This document shows, in pieces, positions 51,667 to 60,374 of a DNA stretch of 64,000 nucleotides. Source of the stretch: Chitinophaga skermanii (GTDB taxonomy: Bacteria > Bacteroidota > Bacteroidia > Chitinophagales > Chitinophagaceae); assembly GCF_003259335.1 (NCBI RefSeq), contig NZ_QLLL01000004.1, positions 562,298-626,297 of the forward strand. Reading direction: 5' to 3'. The notes below the pieces were generated by a model, which saw only the letters and a list, made by a program, of their open reading frames with translations, searched no databases and was not told where the DNA came from. Position 1 is the first letter of the stretch; each line of letters starts with the position of its first letter. Both the position numbers and the translations under genes were made by a program.

Positions 51667-52902
51667 ATGAAATTCGAACAGTACAACATATCGCACGAAA
51701 TCAAGCGCAGTTTAGAAGAGTTGGGCTTTAAACGTCCGACCGACATTCAATTCAAAGCCATTCCTTCTATCTTAAAAGGGGAAGATGTGATGGCTATTGC
51801 GCAAACGGGTACAGGTAAAACAGCTGCTTTCGCCATCCCGGTACTGCATATGTTACAACAAAAACCCATTAAGAAATCCAAAGGAGAGGTACGCTGCCTA
51901 GTGATGGTGCCTACCCGCGAATTAGCCATCCAAATTGCCGGCGTATTCGAGTCCTTGGCCAAATATACCCGTTTAAACATCTTGGGCCTTGTAGGCGGTG
52001 TTGAAATGGATAGCCAAATTAAATCATTAAACCGCGGGGTAGATGTATTGATTGCTACACCGGGTAGAATGTTCGATTTGATCAATCAAAACCATATCGA
52101 CCTTAGCTATGTCGATATTTTGATCCTCGATGAAGCGGATCATATGCTCGATTTGGGTTTCATCCGCGATATCCGCGATGTACTCAAACACATCCCACGT
52201 CATCATCAAACCTTGTTCTTCTCTGCAACGCTCGATAAAGACATTAAAGAACTCGCGTATTCCGTTGTACGCAACGCGATCCGTATCCAAATCTCTCCAG
52301 ATGATCCCGTGTCGAAGAATGTAAGCCATGCCTTGGCTTATATCGAAATGGACGATAAACGTTTCTTCTTGGAAAGATTGGTGAAAGAGTTCCCGGAAAA
52401 GAAAATACTCGTATTCGTACGTACGAAAGTACGCGCGGAAAGGGTAGCTGCCGCGATGGACCGCGTAGGTGTTCCGAGCCTTACCATGCACGGTGGTAAA
52501 GAACAAGACAACCGCCTAGCGGTGATGGATGAATTCCGTAAAGGCGATGTGAAAATATTGATCACCACGGATGTAAACGCCCGCGGTATCGATATCCCGA
52601 ACGTAGATTACGTGGTAAACTACGATTTACCCGACGTAGCCGAAAACTATGTACACCGCGTAGGTAGAACGGGTAGGGGCGTACAAAAAGGACAAGCCAT
52701 TTCTTTCGTAAGCACGGAAGAAAAGAAAATGCTGGCAGAAATCGAGAAATTCATCGGTAAGCCTATCAATGAAATGAAAATTGATAAGAACGACTACCGT
52801 GAAACGATTGCTTTCTCTGAAGAAACACCAAACGACAACTGGCAATTACTAATCGATCAACACGAGAAGGAATTACAGAAAGCCAGGAGAAAAAAGAAAT
52901 AA
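51667..52902 (+). CDS. DEAD-box RNA helicase (RhlE-like)
   Basis: The 411-residue protein has all DEAD-box motifs: the Q motif (GFKRPTDIQFKAIPSIL), AQTGTGKTAAF, PTRELAIQ, TPGRMFDL, DEADHMLDLGF, FFSATL, then in the second domain VFVRTKVRAERVA, TTDVNARGIDIP and HRVGRTGR. The short lysine-rich tail is typical of RhlE-like helicases. It probably acts in ribosome assembly, RNA decay or cold adaptation. A terminator hairpin (52914-52946) separates it from a second helicase gene. Confidence 0.95.
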   Translation: MKFEQYNISHEIKRSLEELGFKRPTDIQFKAIPSILKGEDVMAIAQTGTGKTAAFAIPVLHMLQQKPIKKSKGEVRCLVMVPTRELAIQIAGVFESLAKYTRLNILGLVGGVEMDSQIKSLNRGVDVLIATPGRMFDLINQNHIDLSYVDILILDEADHMLDLGFIRDIRDVLKHIPRHHQTLFFSATLDKDIKELAYSVVRNAIRIQISPDDPVSKNVSHALAYIEMDDKRFFLERLVKEFPEKKILVFVRTKVRAERVAAAMDRVGVPSLTMHGGKEQDNRLAVMDEFRKGDVKILITTDVNARGIDIPNVDYVVNYDLPDVAENYVHRVGRTGRGVQKGQAISFVSTEEKKMLAEIEKFIGKPINEMKIDKNDYRETIAFSEETPNDNWQLLIDQHEKELQKARRKKK

Positions 52903-52913
52903 AAATATTCACG

Positions 52914-52946
52914 AAACGCCCGGTATGCCTAACATGCCGGGTGTTT
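52914..52946 (+). terminator. Terminator between the two helicase genes
   Basis: AAACGCCCGGTATG pairs with CATGCCGGGTGTTT, with G-T pairs, around a 5-base loop and ends in TTTT, eleven bases after the first helicase stop. Confidence 0.75.
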
Positions 52947-53016
52947 TGTTAAAGCGCCACTTAAAATTTCCCCCGGAAGTTAGGCTGTGCGCACGAAAAA
53001 TCTCAACTTTGCCCCG

Positions 53017-54345
53017 ATGCAACAGAAAAATGAAACAATCGCCCGCATTTTAGAGGCGATCGGTATTGATGAATTAAACGAGATGCAAAAGGCTTCCATC
53101 GAAGCCAACGAGCAACATGATAATGTTGTGTTATTATCGGCCACAGGTTCCGGTAAAACCTTAGCATTCTTATTGCCTTTGTTGTTTAGATTAGACCCTG
53201 CCGTGAAAACGACCCAGGCTATGATCATCGTACCTTCCCGCGAATTAGCCATCCAAATCGATAAAGTATTCCGCTCGATGCAAACCGGTTTTAAAGTAAC
53301 CCTTTGCTATGGAGGCCATAAACGCGAAATCGAAGAAAATAACTTAGTACAAGCACCGGCATTAATCATCGGTACGCCTGGTCGTATCAAAGATCATATC
53401 CGCCGTGGAAATATTACGCTCGAAACCATCAACACCCTCGTGTTAGACGAGTTCGATAAATCGTTGGAATTAGGCTTCCAAGAAGAAGTATCTTTCATTG
53501 TAGATGCCTTAAGAAACATCCAACACCGTATGCTCACATCTGCTACAGAAGCGGTAGAAATCCCGGAATTCCTTGGCCTTAAAGACCCTGCAGAATTGAA
53601 CTTCTTACCCGCAGATGGCACACCAACCATCCGCTTAGAAGTTAAAACCGTACAATCTGGCGATAAAGACAAACTCGAAACCCTTTTCGAATTACTCTGC
53701 TACTTCGGTGCCCGCCCAAGCATTATCTTCTGTAACCACCGCGAAAGCGTGGAACGCACCAGCGAATACTTAGCGGAACAAGGGATTGTAAACGAATACT
53801 ACCACGGTGCTATGGAACAACACGAACGCGATAGCGCCCTGTGTAAATTCCGTAACGGTACGGTGAATTTCTTAGTAACAACCGACCTTGCAGCACGCGG
53901 CCTCGATATCCCGTTCATCCGCTACATCATCCACTACCACCTTCCTACAACAGAAGATGTGTACACACACCGTAATGGTCGTACTGCCCGCATGGAAGCA
54001 AGTGGTACAGCGGTTTTAATCTTAGGTCCAGAAGAGAAATTGCCTGCCTATATTACCCAAGTAGACGAAGAAATCCAACTCCCTGCTAACCTGGAAATCC
54101 CAGAAAAGCCGAAATGGACCACCTTCTACATCGCCGCCGGTAAAAAAGATAAAGTCAATAAAATCGACATCGTTGGGTTCCTTTCCCAAAGAGGGGACCT
54201 CCGCAAAGAAGATATCGGCCTCATCGAAGTAAAAGACTTCGCTTCTTTCGTAGCCATCCGTAAAAGCAAAGCCAGCCACGTGCTGCATGCTATCAAAGGC
54301 CACAAAATCAAGAATAAAAAGGTGAAAATCGAAATCGCGAAGTAA
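53017..54345 (+). CDS. DEAD-box-type helicase with DEFD Walker B motif
   Basis: From the ATG at 53017 the product has 442 residues; a GTG at 52987 is an alternative. Helicase motifs are SATGSGKTLAFLLPL, PSRELAIQ, TPGRIKDHI, DEFDKSLELGF (DEFD instead of DEAD), TSATEA, then TTDLAARGLDIPF and HRNGRTAR in place of HRxGRxGR. A C-terminal extension of about 90 residues (from KPKWTTFYIAAGKKDK) resembles a DbpA-type RNA-binding domain, with GFLSQRGDLRKEDIGLIEVK and SFVAIRKSKASHVL. This suggests an rRNA-assembly role (inference). Confidence 0.92.
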   Translation: MQQKNETIARILEAIGIDELNEMQKASIEANEQHDNVVLLSATGSGKTLAFLLPLLFRLDPAVKTTQAMIIVPSRELAIQIDKVFRSMQTGFKVTLCYGGHKREIEENNLVQAPALIIGTPGRIKDHIRRGNITLETINTLVLDEFDKSLELGFQEEVSFIVDALRNIQHRMLTSATEAVEIPEFLGLKDPAELNFLPADGTPTIRLEVKTVQSGDKDKLETLFELLCYFGARPSIIFCNHRESVERTSEYLAEQGIVNEYYHGAMEQHERDSALCKFRNGTVNFLVTTDLAARGLDIPFIRYIIHYHLPTTEDVYTHRNGRTARMEASGTAVLILGPEEKLPAYITQVDEEIQLPANLEIPEKPKWTTFYIAAGKKDKVNKIDIVGFLSQRGDLRKEDIGLIEVKDFASFVAIRKSKASHVLHAIKGHKIKNKKVKIEIAK

Positions 54346-54364
54346 TAGCGATTACACATATGGC

Positions 54365-54389
54365 AAAAGGGAACCACTGGTTCCCTTTT
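54365..54389 (+). terminator. Terminator after the DEFD helicase gene
   Basis: An 11-bp perfect stem (54365-54375 with 54379-54389) with flanking A and T runs follows the stop by 19 bases. Confidence 0.85.
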
Positions 54390-54416
54390 GTTGTTTATAG
54401 TGAATATTTTATACGC

Positions 54417-55313
54417 CTAATGCTCAGCATTCCTAAATTCAAGCGGTGTAGCACCTACCCGCTGTTTGAACAAACGGCTGAAATGTTGCGGGTATTTAAA
54501 GCCTAACTCGTACGCTATTTCATTCACCGTTTTAGACGGATCATAAAGCCTTTGCTTGGCAGCTTCTATAATCTTCGCTTGGATGTATTCTTGCGCCGAT
54601 TGCCCCGATTCTTTTTTAATCAAATCACCGAAATAATTACTCGATAGATGCAGCGCTGCTGCCATATAGGCAACCGTTGGAAGCCCAATTTTTTGCGGTA
54701 ATTCCGATTGGAAATAGTTGTTCAATAACTGCTCGAATTTCTCTAAAACACCCCGGTTAACAGCATCGCGGGTAATAAACTGGCGATCATAGAAACGCTT
54801 GCAATACTTTAAAAACAACTCGATATTCGCAACAATGAGCTGCTTACTATGATTATCTACCGCGTGCTCCAATTCATACTTGATCTTATTGAAACAATCG
54901 AACACGATCTGTTGTTCCTTCTCCGATAAATGTAAAGCCTCGTTTACGGCATAACTGAAGAATGAATATTCTTGGATATGCGTACCAAGTGATGTACCTA
55001 GCAGCAGATCGGCATGAAAAACCAAGGCATGCCCTTGTGGTTGGTAATATTCGCCATTGTTCTCTACACCAATGAGCTGCCCCGGTGCCAGGAAAATCAA
55101 AGTACCTTCTTGGTAATCGTAGTATTGTTTACCATAACGAAGATCGCCACACACTATTTGCTTGAGGAAAATAGTATAAAAACCATAACTCATCCGCGAA
55201 AATTGCCGTGGTGCCGCTTTAGATAAGTCTATTACGTTCACCAACGGATGCAATGTTTCATGGTTGTTGAAGGTGCTATATTGACTAATTGTATCGAATC
55301 TCACTATACCCAT
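54417..55313 (-). CDS. AraC-family transcriptional regulator
   Basis: From the ATG at 55313 the product has 298 residues. It has a cupin-type sensor domain (YGKQYYDYQEGTLIFLAPGQ, then QPQGHALVFHADLLLGT) and a C-terminal AraC pair of helix-turn-helix motifs (PTVAYMAAALHLSSNYFGDL; TVNEIAYELGFKYPQHFSRL; KQRVGATPLEFRN). It diverges from the five-gene exported-enzyme cluster that starts at 55498 and is the natural candidate regulator of it. Confidence 0.92.
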   Translation of the reverse strand: MGIVRFDTISQYSTFNNHETLHPLVNVIDLSKAAPRQFSRMSYGFYTIFLKQIVCGDLRYGKQYYDYQEGTLIFLAPGQLIGVENNGEYYQPQGHALVFHADLLLGTSLGTHIQEYSFFSYAVNEALHLSEKEQQIVFDCFNKIKYELEHAVDNHSKQLIVANIELFLKYCKRFYDRQFITRDAVNRGVLEKFEQLLNNYFQSELPQKIGLPTVAYMAAALHLSSNYFGDLIKKESGQSAQEYIQAKIIEAAKQRLYDPSKTVNEIAYELGFKYPQHFSRLFKQRVGATPLEFRNAEH

Positions 55314-55497
55314 GGTGCTAAATTTTTCGATACTAAAGATACCAAATAGCCATGACGATCCTTCTTTTAGGAATGTTAAACTGTTATTTTGGTAGAACAA
55401 GAAGTGAAATGTATACTTCTAGGCCCCCAATAAGGCCGAACTTTACATTGTTAACGGAAGCACTACTAAAACAGGCTGGCCCATGATATTAGATAAT

Positions 55498-56217
55498 ATG
55501 AAAAGAATAATACTAACGCTTATGCTGATAACAGGACTTGTACAAGGTGCCACGGCCCAAGCAGATAGCACAACACTAACGCCTCAGCAAAGAAACCTCG
55601 TATCTGTAGCTGCCACTACAGCGAAAGGTGATTTACCGAAACTTGCAGTACAACTAAACAAAGCACTGGATGCAGGCCTTACCGTAAACCAACTGAAAGA
55701 GGCTATTGTGCATTTATACGCTTATTGCGGTTTCCCAAGAAGTATACGTGGGTTACAAACTTTAATGACGGTGTTGGAAGATAGAAAGGCAAAAGGAATA
55801 ACAGATAAATGGGGGAACCCAGCTTCACCTATTACAGATAATCGCTCTAAATACGACAGGGGAAGAGATATCTTAGCAAAACTCTCCGGCACTTCTGCAA
55901 GCTCTCCCAAGGCCGCTTATGCTGTATTTTCACCAGAAATAGAAGTCTTCCTAAAGGAACATTTGTTCGCCGACTTATTCGAACGCGACGTGCTAAATTA
56001 TACAGAAAGAGAACTGGTAACGATCTCGGTACTAAGTAGTATTGGCGGCGTAGAGCCGATGTTAAAAAGTCACCTCGGCATTTGCCTGCATATTGGATTA
56101 ACGCCAATGCAGTTACAAGATTTCGTGAAGGTAATAGCAGGAACGATTGGAGAAGAAGACGCGAAGGCAACAGAAGAAGTATTAACAGCATTGACGAACA
56201 CACCACAAACAAAATAA
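55498..56217 (+). CDS. Exported carboxymuconolactone decarboxylase-like protein
   Basis: From the ATG at 55498 (239 residues) the product has a signal peptide (MKRIILTLMLITGLVQGATAQ) and two CMD domains (about 30-105 and 135-235), with LKEAIVHLYAYCGFPRSIRG in the first and RELVTISVLSSIGGVEPMLK in the second. The AhpD-type CxxC pair is absent, so a peroxidase role is unlikely and the enzymatic activity is unknown. It is first in a cluster with alpha/beta hydrolases, a cupin and an NTF2-like protein. Confidence 0.88.
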   Translation: MKRIILTLMLITGLVQGATAQADSTTLTPQQRNLVSVAATTAKGDLPKLAVQLNKALDAGLTVNQLKEAIVHLYAYCGFPRSIRGLQTLMTVLEDRKAKGITDKWGNPASPITDNRSKYDRGRDILAKLSGTSASSPKAAYAVFSPEIEVFLKEHLFADLFERDVLNYTERELVTISVLSSIGGVEPMLKSHLGICLHIGLTPMQLQDFVKVIAGTIGEEDAKATEEVLTALTNTPQTK

Positions 56218-56226
56218 CCCAGGCAA

Positions 56227-57303
56227 ATGAAAATATTAGGCATTCTTTTAGTAACCACTTGTTTGGTGACCACAACAATAACACTACCGGCACAAACAAA
56301 GAAGCAAGCGCCATTGATGATTGAAGAACAAGGCAGTTTTGCTGTTGGTGGGTCTGTAATAACAGCACCAGGTGTATACGATCCTGTAAAACGCGGTGTA
56401 GATGGACAAACCTTCCATGGCGATCACGCTTACGTATTTTACCAAATACCCGTAAAAGCAAGAAAGCTGCCATTGGTATTCTGGCATGGTATCGGCCAGT
56501 TCTCCAAAACTTGGGAAACAACACCTGATGGCCGCGAAGGGTTTCAAAATATTTTCCTACGACGCCAATTTAGTGTATACTTAATGGATCAACCACGCCG
56601 AGGAAACGCAGGCCGTAGCACTGTAGAGGCTACAATTAAACCGGTACCCGATGAGCAATCATGGTTCGGTACCTTCCGTGTTGGCATTTGGCCGAACTAC
56701 TTCCCGGGTGTACAGTTCTCCAAAGACTCCGCCACCCTCAATCAATATTTCCGCTCTATGACGCCCAGCCTTGGTGCTATCGATCCAACGGTGGTAACCG
56801 ACGCAACAGCTGCATTAGCAGGTAAAATCGGCGATCTCGTACTGGTAACCCATTCCCACTCCGGTGGTTTTGGTTGGATAACAGCCATGAAAAATACGCA
56901 TATCCGTGCCATTGCATCGTACGAACCAGGATCAGGATTCCCTTTCCCAGCAGGCGAAGCACCCGCACCCATTGCTAGTTCTGCCGGTCCATTGGAACCT
57001 ACAGTAGTAGCGAAAGAAGAATTCCTAAAGCTGACCAAAATTCCCATTATCATTTACTACGGCGATAACATACCTACACAACTCGATCCTAACAATCCCG
57101 GTGCCGACGGTTGGAGGGCTAGGTTAGCCATGGCAAAACTGTGGGCAGATGTAGTTAACAAGCACGGTGGCGATGTAACAGTTGTGCATTTACCGGAAAT
57201 AGGGGTGAAAGGCAATACTCACTTCCCATTTTCAGATCTTAACAATATTGAAATAGCCGACTTATTATCGAAATGGCTCAAATCAAAAGGCCTCGACAAA
57301 TAA
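56227..57303 (+). CDS. Exported alpha/beta hydrolase (esterase-like)
   Basis: The 358-residue protein has a signal peptide (to about residue 23), the oxyanion strand LPLVFWHGIGQFSKTW near residue 80, a nucleophile elbow VTHSHSGGFGW near 200, and a likely Asp/His end (IIIYYGDN near 275; GVKGNTHFPFSD near 330). Similar secreted esterases occur across Proteobacteria and Bacteroidota in clusters with CMD and cupin genes. The substrate is unknown. It follows the CMD gene by nine bases and is co-transcribed with it. Confidence 0.87.
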   Translation: MKILGILLVTTCLVTTTITLPAQTKKQAPLMIEEQGSFAVGGSVITAPGVYDPVKRGVDGQTFHGDHAYVFYQIPVKARKLPLVFWHGIGQFSKTWETTPDGREGFQNIFLRRQFSVYLMDQPRRGNAGRSTVEATIKPVPDEQSWFGTFRVGIWPNYFPGVQFSKDSATLNQYFRSMTPSLGAIDPTVVTDATAALAGKIGDLVLVTHSHSGGFGWITAMKNTHIRAIASYEPGSGFPFPAGEAPAPIASSAGPLEPTVVAKEEFLKLTKIPIIIYYGDNIPTQLDPNNPGADGWRARLAMAKLWADVVNKHGGDVTVVHLPEIGVKGNTHFPFSDLNNIEIADLLSKWLKSKGLDK

Positions 57304-57323
57304 GCGATTTAAACGCATAGAAC

Positions 57324-58388
57324 ATGAAAAAATTAACATCCATCATAGCGCTTTCCATGTCGATGGCAGTCACAGAAACAGTGACCGCACAAACAGGCCA
57401 ACAGAAAGACGGTAAAAAGAATCCATACACACTCGTATACGAAGGTGCTATAACAGGAAATGTAAAAGGAAAGGTAAATATCCATCCCGTAACATACCAG
57501 CTAAATGGCATAACCATCGCCGCCAACGTATATACACCAGCATCGTATTATGCTAGTAAGAAATACCCGGCAGTAGTAGTGGCACACCCTAACGGTGGTG
57601 TAAAAGAACAAACAGCTGGTTTATACGCACAAAAGTTGGCCGAATTGGGCTATATCACCATTGCTGCAGATGCCGCCTACCAAGGCGCCAGTGGAGGAGA
57701 ACCTCGCCATACCGATCGTCCTGCATCTCGCACGGAAGATATTCATGGCATGGCGGATTACATTGCCCAGTATGCCGGTGTTGATGCCAACCGTTTGGGC
57801 GTTTTAGGTATATGTGGTGGAGGCGGTTACGCTTTGAAAGCGGCACAATCGGATAAACGCTTCAAAGCCATAGCCACCTTAAGTATGTTCAATTCTGGTG
57901 AAGTACGCCGGAATGGATTTAAAAACACACAGCTAGCCACCATTCAAGAACGTTTACAGCAAGCGTCGGCCGCCCGTGCCCAAGCTGCAGCCGGCGGTAA
58001 AATAGAATACATGGGTGTATCGAGTGTTACTGATGAACAAATAGCTGCTACACCGGCAGGACTCTATAAAGAAGGCTTCGTATACTATTACAGAACGCAT
58101 GCACATCCCAACTCCACCTTCCTATACACGAAAAGTAGCTTGCTCGATTTAATGACTTGGGATGCTACCGCTAGTATTGAATTGCTGGATCAACCGCTAT
58201 TGATGATTGTTGGCAGTGAAGCAGATACAAAATACATGAGCGACGAAGCCTTCAGCAAAGCCACTCAATCCAAGAAGAAAGAACTATTCTTATTGGAAGG
58301 AGCCACGCATATTGAAACATATTGGAAGCCTGTATACGTGTCGAAAGCCGTTGATAAATTACAAAGCTTCTTTTTCGAAAATCTTTAA
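57324..58388 (+). CDS. Exported dienelactone-hydrolase-like alpha/beta hydrolase
   Basis: The 354-residue protein has a signal peptide (ending TVTAQTG). Its hydrolase domain has YPAVVVAHPNGGVKEQTAGL near residue 85, GASGGEPRHTDRP near 120, and the nucleophile elbow LGICGGGGYALKAA near 155. Cys takes the nucleophile place, as in dienelactone hydrolases. LLMIVGSEADTKYM near 290 and ATHIETYWKPVY near 330 probably supply Asp and His. The substrate is unknown. It is the third gene of the exported-enzyme cluster. Confidence 0.87.
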   Translation: MKKLTSIIALSMSMAVTETVTAQTGQQKDGKKNPYTLVYEGAITGNVKGKVNIHPVTYQLNGITIAANVYTPASYYASKKYPAVVVAHPNGGVKEQTAGLYAQKLAELGYITIAADAAYQGASGGEPRHTDRPASRTEDIHGMADYIAQYAGVDANRLGVLGICGGGGYALKAAQSDKRFKAIATLSMFNSGEVRRNGFKNTQLATIQERLQQASAARAQAAAGGKIEYMGVSSVTDEQIAATPAGLYKEGFVYYYRTHAHPNSTFLYTKSSLLDLMTWDATASIELLDQPLLMIVGSEADTKYMSDEAFSKATQSKKKELFLLEGATHIETYWKPVYVSKAVDKLQSFFFENL

Positions 58389-58389
58389 A

Positions 58390-58878
58390 ATGAATGGTAT
58401 GGTCATGAATAGAATTACACTGCTAGCTTTTGTAGGAATAATAGGAATAGCACTGCTTTCTTGTGGTGAACCCAAGCAACCTGCTTCTAACAACGCAGCA
58501 AACGTATTTGATAAAGGTGATAAAATCACTAATAATAACTTTAAAGGGGATGTGTGGTTGAAGAATTTAGTAGTAGCCGATAGCAGTAACCCCAATGCTG
58601 TAGGAAGTGTTACCTTTTCACCGGGAGCAAGAACGAACTGGCATTCGCACCCCGCGGGGCAAATCATCTTAGCGATCGATGGGGTAGGTTATTACCAAGA
58701 AAAAGGCAGCCCAAAGAAAATCATCAAAAAAGGTGAGGCCATTAAATGCCCTCCCAATATAGCCCACTGGCATGGCGCAAGTGCCGATAGCCCATTTGTA
58801 CAAGTCGCTATCACTGGACGAGAAAAAGGTGAAACAGTGTGGTTGGAACCAGTTTCAGACGATGAATACAATCACTAA
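58390..58878 (+). CDS. Cupin-domain lipoprotein
   Basis: From the ATG at 58390 the product has 162 residues; ATGs at 58399 and 58405 are also possible. It has a lipoprotein signal (GIIGIALLSCGEP) and one cupin domain with TFSPGARTNWHSHPAGQIIL and CPPNIAHWHGASADSPFVQV. The histidines are in the usual metal-binding pattern (HxH with Q, and H). Such cupins accompany CMD proteins in gene clusters. It is the fourth gene of the operon, one base after the previous stop. Confidence 0.87.
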   Translation: MNGMVMNRITLLAFVGIIGIALLSCGEPKQPASNNAANVFDKGDKITNNNFKGDVWLKNLVVADSSNPNAVGSVTFSPGARTNWHSHPAGQIILAIDGVGYYQEKGSPKKIIKKGEAIKCPPNIAHWHGASADSPFVQVAITGREKGETVWLEPVSDDEYNH

Positions 58879-58909
58879 AAACCCCAATCACCCAATAATT
58901 CCAACAAGT

Positions 58910-59398
58910 ATGCAAAACAAAAAACTATTAGCAGTATTACCCATACTCACAGTATCCCTATTATTGCTATTGTCTACAACAACAAACGCACAAAAAATCT
59001 CATCAGCAGGATACACCATCACCAGTGCTGATACAGAAAATGGTATCATCGCTCTATCAAAAGAAAAATGGCGTTGGATGGCCGATAAGCAAGTCGACAC
59101 CCTCAACATGCTATTCAACACTAAATCAGTATTCGTACACATGGGAGGCAGCTGGGGCAAAGACCGTGAACTGGAAGTAATCCGCACCGGTAGTATCCAT
59201 TACAAACACGCCGACATACAACAAACAAGTGTGCAAATTATAGACAACACCGCCATCGTACTCACCCAAATTCGCCTACTAGCAGTAGTCGGCGGCAATG
59301 AGGTAACCAACCCCTTCATCGTAACCGAAGTATACATCAACAATAAAAACGCCTGGCAACTAGGCTCCTTATCATTTACCCGCACCCTCGGACAATAA
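58910..59398 (+). CDS. Exported NTF2-like (DUF4440-type) protein
   Basis: From the ATG at 58910 the product has 162 residues; an ATG at 58862 would overlap the cupin gene. It has a signal peptide (LLAVLPILTVSLLLLLSTTTNAQ). The NTF2-like domain reads EKWRWMADKQVDTLNMLFNT, VFVHMGGSWGKDRELEVIRT, then IHYKHADIQQTSVQIID and VTEVYINNKNAWQLGSLSFT. The role is unknown; small exported NTF2-like proteins may bind or isomerise hydrophobic ligands. It closes the five-gene cluster. Confidence 0.83.
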   Translation: MQNKKLLAVLPILTVSLLLLLSTTTNAQKISSAGYTITSADTENGIIALSKEKWRWMADKQVDTLNMLFNTKSVFVHMGGSWGKDRELEVIRTGSIHYKHADIQQTSVQIIDNTAIVLTQIRLLAVVGGNEVTNPFIVTEVYINNKNAWQLGSLSFTRTLGQ

Positions 59399-59412
59399 TT
59401 ACAATAATTGAC

Positions 59413-59449
59413 TCTTACCCCCCTTTTAGGTAGTGCACTAAAGGGGTAA
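59413..59449 (+). terminator. Possible terminator of the exported-enzyme cluster
   Basis: TTACCCC.CTTT pairs imperfectly with AAAGGGGTAA around the GGTAGTGCA loop. It has no T-run. Confidence 0.4.
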
Positions 59450-59594
59450 ACGATCTAACCATCTCATCCCACCACTCCCAACAAACTCCCCCAAAAAGAA
59501 ATCCCAATGCCCTTCACCACAGTAGCACCAAAGCCCCATCGACATCCCGATAAAACGGCGACGCAGTCTTTCGCCGTTTTTCCTCCTTTCTTTG

Positions 59595-59626
59595 GTTACT
59601 TTCTTTGGAGAAGCAAAGAAAGTAAC
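59595..59626. repeat. Perfect inverted repeat (REP/MITE-like)
   Basis: GTTACTTTCTTTG and CAAAGAAAGTAAC form 13-bp perfect arms around GAGAAG in a gene-free stretch of about 345 bases. From memory, near-identical hairpins occur scattered in other bacterial genomes, so this may be a small dispersed repeat. The rest of the 59399-59743 gap shows nothing else of note. Confidence 0.6.
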
Positions 59627-59743
59627 ACATTGGGATTTACAATAGCAAGAAAACAGCGCGAATGTCATACAACTAGCATACTTTCACAAGAACGTACTTA
59701 CACCCTGCATTTCCCGTAATTTTAAAGTAGAAATACATAAATA

Positions 59744-60142
59744 ATGAGAAAATCGAACTCCACATATACCCTCAACGAAACCATCATCAACGCCACTTGC
59801 GGTACAGCAGTAACCCTCGCTCTTATAGGTGGCAGATGGAAATTGAATATCCTTTGGATCTTGTTGGAAGGCAAATCCCGTTTCTCCGAAATCAAAAAGA
59901 AAATGCCTTTAGTATCGGAACGCATGCTCGCCTTGCAGTTGAAAGAACTGGAAAAGGCGAAAATTATCGAAAGAACCGTTTACCCCGAGGTGCCACCACG
60001 GGTGGAATATGAACTCACCGAAATTGGGCAATCGATGATCCCTATGTTACGGGTGATCAATGCTTGGGGCGCACAATATCAACAACAAGTAAAGGAGGGA
60101 TTAGTATTTGAAGAAGCATCAATTTGCCGATCGTTTGCATAA
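59744..60142 (+). CDS. HxlR-family transcriptional regulator
   Basis: The 132-residue protein has the HxlR winged helix: LIGGRWKLNILWILLEGKSR near residue 28, FSEIKKKMPLVSERMLALQL, then LEKAKIIERTVYPEVPPRVE and YELTEIGQSMIPMLRVINAW. The Cys in INATCGTAV near residue 19 occupies the place used by redox or aldehyde-sensing HxlR relatives (inference). The target is unknown; the exported-enzyme cluster upstream is a candidate. Confidence 0.93.
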   Translation: MRKSNSTYTLNETIINATCGTAVTLALIGGRWKLNILWILLEGKSRFSEIKKKMPLVSERMLALQLKELEKAKIIERTVYPEVPPRVEYELTEIGQSMIPMLRVINAWGAQYQQQVKEGLVFEEASICRSFA

Positions 60143-60374
60143 ACGTTATTGTATGCTGTTGTATAGAGAAGGTTATGCGTGTATGTAAAACGCCCATTCC
60201 GCCGGGAAACGTTGATAATCGTAGTTAACCGCTTATCTAGCATTTCGGAATATTCCCCCATTTTTATCTCTTTCACAGTTGCAATACTTATCCCCAGGTT
60301 TTACCTTTAGTGCGCATATTTATGCAAACGTTTGAATTACTTTTCCACGCAAGTAAAAAAAACTACAAGCACGA

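Noticed and set aside
51667..54345. The two helicase genes as part of the RNA ligase operon
   Set aside because: They are on the opposite strand with their own promoter, so only a loose functional link is possible.
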